NCBI GenBank assembly: GCA_022414725.1
Contig: CM039465.1
Location: forward strand, 16,807,597 to 16,871,596
Direction: 5' to 3'
Length of the DNA: 64,000 nt
DNA from: Microglena sp. YARC
Lineage: Eukaryota > Chlorophyta > Chlorophyceae > Chlamydomonadales > Chlamydomonadaceae
The position numbers and the translations under genes were made by a program. The notes beneath the pieces were generated by a model. It was not told where the DNA came from. It ran no database searches and saw nothing but the letters and a program-made list of their open reading frames with translations. Shown one piece after another: positions 12,301-24,300 of this stretch (its first letter is position 1; each line of letters opens with the position of its first letter).

Positions 12301-15300
12301 GTGGTGGTGAGTATGCTGGTGGTGCTTGCCCCTGAGGTGGCCTGGGTCACTCGTTGTGGTAACTCAGATTGGTCGGCCTGCTCATCCACCAATCAACTGT
12401 CTGCCCCCTTCTTGATCTCCCATGCATGTCCTCCTCTTCAAGCAGGATATGTGCCTGTTTTTGGCGGAGGCAGTATTTTCCACACCTTAATGTGAGAAAT
12501 AAAGTCTTAGAAAATGCGGGACCAGGTACCGACATTCGCGCTCATATTTTGAATGTTCAAAACCTGCGGAAGGCGAAACGAGGACGTTCGCATGCCGCTA
12601 ATTCAAATCAATTACCTCACATCTTCAAGGGGGCTGGAGCCCCCAGTATAACCCCGTTGTCCGTCAGTCCGACCGACACAAAATTGAAGCCTGGCACTGC
12701 AGCCAACTGTCTCATATAACTAACTGGCTTCGGTCAGCTCCATTTCCGGTGCCACCTTTCGATCCGTTGCCAACACACTCCGCCAATTTTCCGTGGGGGG
12801 TAAGGAAGGGTGCGTATTTTACAGTCTAGGCAGGTTAGCCGATAGTAACCTTGGTGGGAGGTTTGTGTGGGGTGGGGGGTAGAGTATGTGTGTTTTTACA
12901 GTCTAGCCCGGTTAGCCTATACTAACCTTGGAGGGAGGTTTGTGTGGGGTGGGAGGCAGGGTAGAGTTTGTGTTTTTACAGTCTAGTTAGTTTAGCCTAG
13001 ACTAACCTTTGGGGGAGGTTTGTTTGTCGTGGGGGGTTTGGGTAGGGTGTGTGTTTTTACAGTCTAGCCGGGTTACCCTTTACTAACCTTGGGGGGGAAT
13101 TTTGTGTGGGGTCGAGGGTAGGGTATGTGTGTATGTGTTTTTACTTTCTAGCCAGGTTAGCCTATACTATCCTTGGGGGGAGGTTTGTATGTCGTGGGGG
13201 GGTAGGGTAGTGTGTGTTTTTACAGTCCAGCCAGGTTAGCCTATACTAGCCTTTGGGGGAGGTTTGTTTGTCGTGGGGGGGTAGGGTAGGGTGTGTGTGT
13301 TTTACAGTCTAGCCGGGTAGGGCGTGACCAGATAGGCTACATAGACTTGCCCAACCTCAATATTCGGAAGGACTGTGTACAAAACAAGCACTGGTGTACA
13401 GAACTCCAACAAATCGTAAGCGATGGGGGTCCGGAGTTCATGCAGATGATTTAACTTTTATAGAGCCACATCAACACCTCTGCTCCTCATCTGAATCCGC
13501 ACTGTTGTGGAATTTGTTTTGTCCCCCCTCCCCCACCCCCCACCCCCCCACCCCCCCCACACACACACATACACACACCCTGATCAGGTCACGTATGCTT
13601 ACCATGCTCAATGGGTCCGAGGCCACCAATTAACCATCTCCCCCCTTCCTAATCTCCCCGCCACACACACACACGCCCCCCTCCCCTGACCAGGTAATGT
13701 ATCCATACTACGCTCAGTGGATCCGAAGCCACCGAGACCTTCCCCTCAAGTTGAACCAGTGGACCAATGTCGTGAGGTGGGAGTTCAAGCACCCCACTCC
13801 CTTCATCCGCAGCAGAGAGTTCCTGTGGCAGGTAAGCATATATACAAAAATGCATGTGTATATATGCATACCGTACTGACTGCAAGATTTAACGTTGTAT
13901 CAGGGTACATGGTTATATGGTCTGCAAGTAGGGTAGTACTCAGCATCAACTCATTTCATCAATTAATTTCCTGCTCAGTTAATTTGAGTTCTAGGACCTG
14001 CAACTAAGGCATCTCATAAACAAGAGCACACAGTGTTCATGTATTGCTCAGCTAGCTGCTCAGTTAATTTGAGGTCTAGGACTTGCAACGAAGGCATCTC
14101 ATAAACAAGAGCACACAGTGTTCATGTATTGCTCGTTTAAACCCTAATTTCGTCCTGAAACTCGATTTCACGTTTTTTTCGCCGCGTGATATAGTATACG
14201 CCACGATTACATTTCGTTGCTCCCGTGAAATTAAAGCGTTAAATTTTGCTGTCAGTACGGTATATGGACTAGTACGGTAGCCCGTGTGGCAGTAGGCCAC
14301 CCCCCACTCTGGTCCTGGGTCCTGGGTCCTGGGTCCTGGATACAGAAGGGTAAAACCCTTGTATGTACCCACACTGTAAAGATATACCCCCCATCAAAAC
14401 TTATAATACATTACGCATGCCCCCCTCCCTTCCCTACTCTATATATATACCCCCCCCCTCCCCCTTGGGCCTACATGATCCCCTACTTTGCCCTAAATCC
14501 TCCTGCCCCCCATGCCCACCCCCTTGACGCACACTCTCTTTCTCCCCTCTAGCCCCCACCACCACCACCCAGCCATCTCCACCCTCGCTGTACGCTCCCC
14601 TCCCTCCCCCCACCTCGCCCACAGACACAGAAACAGGGTTTACTCCCCTTCCAGCTACCTCTTCCCCTTCACTTCAGCAGCCGCCCACCCTGTATCACAC
14701 ACGCATACCATTCCAATCACCCCCAGAAAGACCCATATTATCCCCTACATTCCCCGACCTCTTCCTGCCCCTCACCCACACACACGAAGACAGCCATCCC
14801 CACGCAGGGTGGGCCACCCTCGACCTTCCCCCGAGAACCTGCGAACGCTTGCATAGCTTTCAACCACGCATAGAAAACCGTACCTGCGCGATCGCAAAGC
14901 TTCATACCTGAAGCTTGTTCTTGGCGCTCATTTGCCCAGTCAGGTCAGTGGTGTTGACCGGAAATCTATTTATCACTGCTGGGAGGCTTCATTTAAGAGC
15001 AAGATTCGCTTAACAAATGCAACAGCTTCTGCTACTGAAAACAAAAAAATGCCAGTTAGTTATGAAACAGTTGGCTGACTTGTCAGGCTTTGTCTCAGTT
15101 ATCGGTCAGATCCACAAACGGACAACGGTAGATCTGGGGCCTCACACCCCCCAGGAAGGGGGGGCTCTGCCAAAAACGATTTGTTCACGTTTATATTTTT
15201 CTGGTATATATATCCTGGTATATATTTATACCGAAGACGGCGGGCAGCCAAATTGCTGGCTGGAGCCATGTAACCGAGTTCAATTTCAAGGCGTTTGTAA

Positions 15301-18300
15301 TAAAAACTAATGCCCTGTGCGTGCTAACAGTTTTTCAAAAAATGCCCGCTAACTGACAGCAACTTTTCTCACCACTTGTTGAAGGCGAGAGGCTCTGAGC
15401 GCTCCACTACTGAGTAAATGTGTTTGACGCGTCGCCATTCCGACGCTGCATGGCGACGTATGGATCCGTCTAAACCAGTCAGAAGCGCCCCCCCTACCCT
15501 GGCTCTGCTCTCTTTTCTTGATTCTCAACATGACATGTGCGATTCTCGTTGCCGCAGGAGGGCCACACAGCGTTTGCAACTGAAATTGCACTTTCGTTTC
15601 TTTGTACATCTCAAATTGCTTGTACGATCCTTATTGCTTGTACATCTCAAATAGCTCGTACAAACCATATTGCACAGCATGATTGTACAACCCAGATTGC
15701 ACAAACCAAAGTGCTTGTACAACCAAAATTGCTCTTGATTGTGTGCAATTCTCGATGCCGCAGGAGGGCCACACAGCGTTCGCAACTCAAGCTGAGGCAG
15801 AACAGGAAGTACTTGATATTCTGGAGCTATACAGGTAACATGCTATTGAAATTGAAATTGTTCCATCCGTGTACTGCAGTCACTCACAGGACGTGAAATT
15901 AAGGACAACACCGCGTAAGCCGGAGCTAGCAGTAGTCACCGCAGGACCACCTCATTATAAAAAAACAACGGTGCCACGGGCAAGCTGCGGTAACATGCTA
16001 TTTTAATACACTAATGGCACGCCTTATTACGTTTCACACTGCGTTTTGCACTGTCCTTCTACCACCTCAACACTGCGTTTCTACCACCTCAACTCAGTCG
16101 CTGTTACGACCACACGAAAGCAGAGACAGAAAAGGAAGTTCTCGATACTCTGGATCGAACTCAAATTGCTCTTTGAATAAATACAGAAGAATTGTTACAA
16201 GGTTGTAGACGCCAGGTTTGGCGCCTAACCGTCTGCACAATGCGACCAACGATTATCCCTTGTGCGAGAACCACGGAAACCAGGGATTTCTAGTGCAGTA
16301 GTCTGAGCTGTACAGGTAACAAGCTCGTTAAATAAATTAATGGCGGAGCCCCCTCTTCAAGGGGACGGGAGCCCCCAGGGTTACCCATTTGTCCGTCTGT
16401 GCGACCAACCGACCGTCTGACCAAGATGAAGCCTGACACGTCAGCCAACGGTCTCACAACCAACTCGCTTCCGTTGCCACCTGGCGCTCGGTCGCGAACA
16501 CCTGTCCGCTAATTTGTAATGTCGCTTGCGAGGCTGCATAGAACTTGTCTGGGGCTGAACAGGTAGCGTGCTCTTTTAATAAATTAATGGCATGCCTTAT
16601 TACTAGGGAACGTTAATATGATATCGTATGATATCATATGATGCGGGCAGTCTGACTAGACTAAAGTTACCATTTCTATACGACATCATATGATGCAATT
16701 TGTATGATATCATATTTTATCATACTCGCCTTTGGTCAACATCTTATGATATGCCGGTCCCTACTAGTACCACTATGCAAACACCAGTTTTTTTTTCAAA
16801 CCTGAAAGTGGTTTTTTCTTGCTTCATGGTTGTAGGCCTCCATCAGGGACAGTGTGTTAGTGCTTTTCTAGCTTTTTAAAGCTTTAAGCAGGAGGAGCCC
16901 AGGCCACAGAATGTTCAGTCAGGCCGATCAATTTTTTCTGAGTACAGGGCTGTAATGGCATGTAACTAGGCGATATTAAAAGTAACTTTTCAGGTCATTC
17001 TGAGCACCTCATTTAGGGGGGGGGGGGGGTCAGTCCTCATTTGTTTTTTTGCTAACTTTTTACTCAGACCTCCGAATGAAATTCTGAGACCACCTATGAG
17101 TAGGCCTTGGTAAGGGTAGTCTATTGGCACCACTTTGGACCTCATGCAATAAGTATTCACCCCCCCTCCCCCCAAACCTTCTCCCCAAGCCCACCCCACC
17201 CCAGAGTATGAGAAGGTAAATGGCTGGGTATGGGTTGATAATATGGGTGGGTAATATGGGGGAGTATGGGTGTGTGGGGGGGTGGTGCCCCTCCCCTCCA
17301 CCATGCGACAACACCAAAACGTGGCCGAGTTGGGTAGGACCCAAGGGGAAGTGTGGCTGAACCATGCTGAGAAAACTGCCCTGCTACTGTTTTGTCCAAA
17401 ATAATAAGAACTCCAGTTTTGGGCCGCCCCCCTGCAAAGGTGAAGGGTGACTACAGTACTCGGGCAATCCGGAGGGGGTGCAGAACTGATTTTTGACTAT
17501 CACACAATCCCTATGTGGGAATTCCGAGAATGCCATGATGTGCGCCATACTGTAAGCCCCCAGAATCCATATCTAAGTTTTTCAAAAAGGGGTCATTTCT
17601 AGTTGGGGGGGGGGGGGGGGGGGTCAGCCCTCCCCAGGTTTTTAAGGCGTGGTGTGGCCTACATTTTTTTCTACTCCCGCTTTAAGGGCAAAAAAACAAA
17701 CAAACTTTGTTTTCTCTTTTATGGCGACATTTTCGCCAACCCAGGGTCAAAACTAGCGATCGCTATATTAAGCGGGAAAAAGCCCTGGCAAACGCGTGCG
17801 CAAACGTAAGAGCATGGGAGCAGAATTGTTCTAAAAAATCTAGGCGATACCTTTTAAGCAGTAAAATTTACGAAACATTCCACAGGCACTTGACTATAAA
17901 CTTTATATTGCATTCCCGTGCCTAAAATACTATCTGTCCTGTATATGAAACTCTGTTCCCAGCATGTGTATGATTAAATCGTCATCCCACATGGCCCTAA
18001 TACATAGGGAACGGCAACTAATATAAGTGTTTGAAAAAGGAACATTAACTAATATTATTGTAGTGTCACAATAATATTAATTTTTCAAATAAATTCAAAA
18101 TTCTGGTGAGATGGCCCGTCCGACTAATATTATATAATATTATCTAATATTATTTATACACTTATATTACATTACATAGCCGACCCCTACTAATTCATAG
18201 ATATGGCACTTTGTAGGGATACAACGTTTCTTGGACTGCTCACCAGGGTACTACAAAGCGCGTGCGGCAGCGCAATTTCGCGCACGCTTTTTGAGCACCA

Positions 18301-21300
18301 CTATGCGTTTCGCGCAGTTTTTCCAACCCCCTGTGGGCGCAGCGTGCAGTTTTTGCGCTTTTTGCACTACAAAGCGCTGACCAATATGATGTTTGTGCGC
18401 TTTTAGCGCTAACCAATTTGACAAAATGTAGTACCCTGTTGCTCACTGTGGAGGGACCGTACTAGCAAACTGCCAGAGCAGCTCAGGTCCCTACACGTAA
18501 TACTATAAAACCAAATATCTTGTATTCTCGTGGATAAAATACTATCTGCCCTGCCAGGCCCTGCGTATGAAACTCTGTTCCAAGGTGCTCAGCTTTACCT
18601 GAAAATGGCTCAAAACATCGTCACAAATCATGCCATTACAGCCCCTTTCTAAGAAGAAAAAGATCGGGAGGAGTAAAACATTTGAGGCCTTGACACCTCC
18701 TGACCCTTATACATAATACAACTTGAGGTGTAATACTATAAAACCAAATATCTTGTATTCTCGTGCTTAAAATACCATCTGCCCTGCTTATGAAACTCTG
18801 TTCCCAGGCGTGTGTATGAGGAGCTGCTGGCAGTTCCTGTGACAAGGGGCAGGAAGTCTGCCAAGGAGCAGTTTGCTGGGGCCTTCTTTACTACCACCGT
18901 GGAGGTGAGCCCTCTAGGGTGGGGTGGGAGGTTGGGGAGTGGTAGAGTGGGTGGGTGGGTGTGGGGGCGGTCCCAGGCGTGTGTATGAGGAGCTCCTGGC
19001 AGTTCCTGTGACAAGGGGCAGGGAGTCTGACAGGGAGCAGTTTGCTGGGGCCTTCTTTACTACCACTGTGGAGGTGAGCCCTCTAGGGTGGGGTGAGAGG
19101 TTGGGGAGTGGTAGAGTGGGGGGGGGGGGGGGTCCCAGGCGTGTGTATGAGGAGCTCCTGGCAGTTCCTGTGACAAGGGGCAGGAAGTCTGACAAGGAGC
19201 AGTTTGCTGGGGCATTCTTCACTACCACCGTGGAGGTGAGCCCTCTAGGGTGGGGTGGGAGGTTGGGGAGTGGTAGAGTGGGTGTGTGGGGTGTGTGTGT
19301 GGGGGGTCCCAGGCGTGTGTATGAGGAGCTCCTGGCAGTTCCTGTGACAAGGGGCAAGAAGTCTGACAGGGAGCAGTTTGCTGGGGCCTTCTTTACTACC
19401 ACTGTGGAGGTGAGCCCTCTAGAGTGGGGTAGAGTGAGTGGGAGGTGGCGTAGAGTGGGTGGGGGGTAGGAGGTGTGTGTGTGTGGGGGGGGGGGGGGGG
19501 GTAGAGACGTGGAGTGGGTGGATATATATGTGAATTCTAGTACGCTTGAAATATTTTCCTTGTCATATATATTTGTCTCATCCTTGAAATGAAACTGCAC
19601 ACAATTGCGCTATGATATTTATCTAATTCAGTCCTTTTCAATACATAACATATGTGTATTGTTTGCAGGCGTACGTCTCCGAGACTGGTCGGGGCATCCA
19701 GGGAGCAACATCCCATTGCCGAATATTAATTCTTATACCTGGTGTTTCTTGTCCTCGGACAGTCTGAATCTAAAAGAAATTATACACTCATGCATTTAAA
19801 TGAAAATGCACCTAATTACGATGTACTATTTATATAATTTAGTCCTTTTCAATAAAAATATATGTTCGTTTGCAGGCGTACGTACCTGAGACTGGTAGGG
19901 GCATCCAGGGAGCAACATCCCATTGCCTAGGTCAGAACTTTTCCAAGATGTTTGGCATTGAGTTTGAAACCGAAGACAAGTCGAAGGTGAGTCCCGAGGC
20001 TGGGGTAGAATAAATATACAGATAGTACGCCTTATTACGAGGCGTCTGGTTGAGGGGGCCACGTCCCATTGCCTAGTTCAGAACTTTTCCAAGATGTTTG
20101 GCATTAGGTTTGAAACCAAAGACAAGTTGAAGGTATGTACCCAGGCTGAGGGTGAATAAATAAATAGTAAGCCTTATTACAAGGCGTGAGGTTGAGGGCG
20201 CTAGCCTGTTAGCTTACACTGGGGTGGGTGGGTTGCTTCCATTGGTGGTGATTGCATGGTATACCTTGAACTTCAAGTTGTTTGTTTGTATCTTGAATTT
20301 GAATTTGAACCTGTTTGTTTATACCATACTTCGTACTTGAAGTTGTTTGTTTGTATCTTGAATTTGAACTTGTTTGTATGTACCTTGTACTTGAACTTGT
20401 TTGTTGTTTGGAACTTGTACTTGTTTATTTTTAGGGTTGGGCCGACGTATGAACGTATACTCAAATGTTTATAAGCTCATACGTATATTCACAACGTATA
20501 TTTTTTCTCGAAACGTTTGAGTATAAACGTATAAAAACTTATGAGTTGTACTTCGAAAAGTTCCCGGCACTTAACTTTCTTGGTTTTCATTCAATTTATC
20601 GTATAGATAGCTCATCGGAAAGCTGTTGACCTCCTTTATCACAATTTGCAAAACAAATAATATTTCACACGCACCATTTTGTTTAAATGTGTCCTACAGT
20701 TTGATTTAGATAGCCAGGATGGCACACATATCAGAGCGCCACCTAGCCATCCATTCCACAAGGTACGCTCCTACGTGGGCTTGAAGGATTGATGGTGCAA
20801 GCCTAGTGCAATGCGAAGATGGACAATATTGCAATATAGTCATATACTTATGTTATTATAACATGTAGCTGATTCACAGAGCTGCCCAGAAGCTGCTGCA
20901 CACTTGGTCTGAAACCTGTAGCTGACTCACAGAGCTGCCTAGAAGCTGCAGCATACTTGGTCTGAAACCAATAGCTGACTTATGGAGCTGCGTATAAATA
21001 ATGATGTGAACATGGACAATATTATTGGCATTGAATGGATCCCTTAGATTGGCACCGCACTTCTTGGTCGACGCGCTTTCTGGCCGTGATTTATTTTTCT
21101 GAGATTTGGACAACCTAAAATTGCCAGAATATTATTTTGAGAGTCGATATGTGAAGCCAATGAAATTGGCAAGGCGGCAATACCTTTAAACTCTTGCAAA
21201 AGTCTTTTTCCAAGAAGTGCAATGATTACTCATACGTTTTTATACGTTTAAATGCATACGTTTACACGTTCATACGTTTATACGGCATATAAAAATGGAA

Positions 21301-24300
21301 ATATACGTTTGCTTCCCAACCCTATTTAATTGTATTATGTATTTGAACTTGTTTGTTTGTTGTTTGCAACTTGAATTTGAACTTGCTTGTTTGTATCTTG
21401 AATTTGAACCCCCTCAATCTATATCAAACCAATCTTCACCTCTGGACAGGAGCACGCATGGCTGAACTCTTGGGGCATAACCACCCGCTATCTCCTCCCC
21501 AATGGCTCTAACCAATCCTCACCCCTGCCCCCTTCTGGACCCTCCCCACCCCCACCCCCACCCCCACCCCCACCCCTCTCTCCCCTCAATCTGAATCCAA
21601 CCAATCTTCACCCCTGCTCACCCTCGATCTGGACAGGCGCACGCATGGCAGAACTCTTGGGGCATGACCACCCGCACTATTGGTGTAATGATCATGACCC
21701 ATGGCGACGACAAGGGACTGGTCCTACCTCCTCGAGTCGCTCCCCAGCAGGTGGTGATCATTCCCATCCCCAAGGCATCCACCCCAGAAGACGTGCAGAA
21801 GGCCATGTTGGATAGGACAGATGCCTTGAAGGCTGCCCTTGTGTCGGCGGGGGTGCGGGTGGTGACAGACACCCGGGATAACTACACACCTGGCTGGAAA
21901 TACAACCACTGGGAGCTTAAGGGCCTGCCCCTACGCTGTGAACTGGGACCCAAGGTGAGTTAACATAAACACGGTGCAGGAGGCCATGTTGGATTGGACA
22001 GAGGCCGTTAAGGCTGCCCTTGTGTAGGCAGGGGTGTGGGTGGTGACAGACACCCGGCCGAACCACATGTCTGGCAGAAAGTAAAACCACCGGGAGCTGA
22101 AGGGCCTGCCCCTACGCTGCAAAAGGGGCCCCAAGGTGAGTTACATAAAGACGGTGCAGGAGGCCATGTTAGATAGAACAGAGACCGTTAAGGCTGTCCT
22201 TGTGTCGGCAGGGGTGCGGGTGGTGACAGACACCCAGGCGAACTACACCCCTGGCTGGAAATATATCTACTTGGAGCTGAAGGGCCTACCCTCGTGCTGA
22301 GAACTGGGCCCCAAGGTCGGGCACTAAAAAAACAACTTTAAACCAGTGCAATAGAATTTGAAGTAAATCGGCTTAGACCTGGAAGCGCCCGTTGCAGCAC
22401 AAATGCCATGCCAACCGTTAGGGCTACATACAGATGGATGTTACATATTCGTTGCAACACGCATATGACGTTTCCTATTGTAGGCTGAGCCTCTTGTGCA
22501 TTTCCTACTGTGGGCTGAGCTTGTAGTGCTTTTCCTATTGTGGGCTGAGCTTGTAGTGCCTAAACTAACCCTATGGGCATCATAACCGAGTACAGATGTC
22601 AAACTCACTATCCCACCATGATGATTATCGTACGATACCGATGTTTCTTGCAGAGCCCCCCCATCTGGGGGGCAGGAGCCCTCAGGGTCACCCAGTTGTC
22701 CGTCCAACCAACCGAACCTACATTTTTGAATTCAAATTCGAAAACTTGCCTGTTTCCAACGTCTGTCCAATGCTCGCAGGGTATGGAAAATGAGGCAGTG
22801 GTCCTCGCACGCCGTGACACTGGTGCCAATTAGGTGGTCCCATGGGCAGAGGTTGCTTCCATTTTTAAATTCAAATTCAAAAATTGCCTGTTCAACGTCT
22901 GTCCAGTGCACGCAGGATGTGGAAAACGAGGCAGTGGTCCCTGCACGATGTGATACTGGTGCCAAAGAGGTGGCCCCATGGGCAGAGGTTGCTTCCATTT
23001 TCGAATTCAAATTCAAAAACTTGCCTTTTTTCAACGTCTGTCTCATGCACGCAGGATATGGAAAACGAGGCAGTGGTCCTTGCACGCCGTGATACTGGTG
23101 CCAAGGAGGTGGTACCATGGGCAGAGGTTGCTACTCGTGTCCCCATCCTCCTGGAGGAAATCCAGGCAAGCATGCTCAAGTCGGCAACTGAAAGGTGCGG
23201 TAGCAGCAGGGTTGTCATAAGGTACTACCGGTATATATAGGTGCTATATTGCTACATATAGGTGCTACTGAAAGGTGCGGCAGCAGCAGGGTTGTCTTGA
23301 GGTACTATATATAGGTTCTATATTGCTATTTATATAGGTGCAATATTAAGGTGCTATATTGATATATAAGGTGCTATGTAAAGGTGGAGTCCGGCAGGGC
23401 ACTAGGAAAATTCATGTATCATCATCATTAAGGTGTATTTTAGGTGCTATATAATATATACAGCTATATGCAGTGCTATCATTCTATATGAAGTTGCGAT
23501 AAATATGTGATATTTAAGGTGCTATATTGCTCTAATAAAGTGCTATAATGCTATATCAAGATCCTATATAACTATATTGCTATATCAAGGTCCTGCATTG
23601 CTCTACTGAGGTGCTATAATGCTACGTCAAGGTCCTACATTGCTATGTATAGGTGCTAGCATTTAGCATGAGTGCTCAATTATGTATCTAAGTGATTTGG
23701 GAGTCCTACACTCAGAGTCTTTGGGAGGTGCCTTCGGAGCAAGAGATAAGAGTCTTTGGGGCGAGCCTTTGGAGCCAAAAATGAGTCTTTGGAGGTTGCC
23801 TTTGGAGCAAGAGAAAATAGTCTTTGGGGGGGGTGCCTTTGGAGCCAAAAAAGCTGCTGGGAGCACCCCAAAAGCTACTAGGAGCACCATGGTGCTACGT
23901 GAAGACACTGCTTACTTTTCTTACAAACAATCCTGGTCAGCAGACTGTGTCGCCTGGACTGTAAGACACATACATGCGTACATTAACTCGGGTCATCCGT
24001 CGCACACTTCTGGTCTACATGCCACATGTGCTTGGCCCCCTGGGCTGATGAGCCTTAGGTGGAGGAGGACATGAAAAAAGGTCACAACCACCACACCACC
24101 CACAACCACCCACCACTCCCCATCACCACCACCCACACCACCACCCACAACCATCCGCAACCACCACTCGTGTGCAGGTACAACGCCGCCTTGGAGACCG
24201 TCCACACTTGGGACGAGTTCATGGCCGCGCTAGATCGGCGCCACATGTGCTTGGTCCCTTGGGCTGATGAGCCTGAGGTGGAGGAGGACGTGAAGAAGAG

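Noticed and set aside
18924..19600. Frames of 181 codons (+) and 228 codons (-) with repeated RSSSYTRLG or FTTTVE blocks
   Set aside because: The plus frame is the four exon-6 copies read through their introns, and the minus frame is its antisense shadow.
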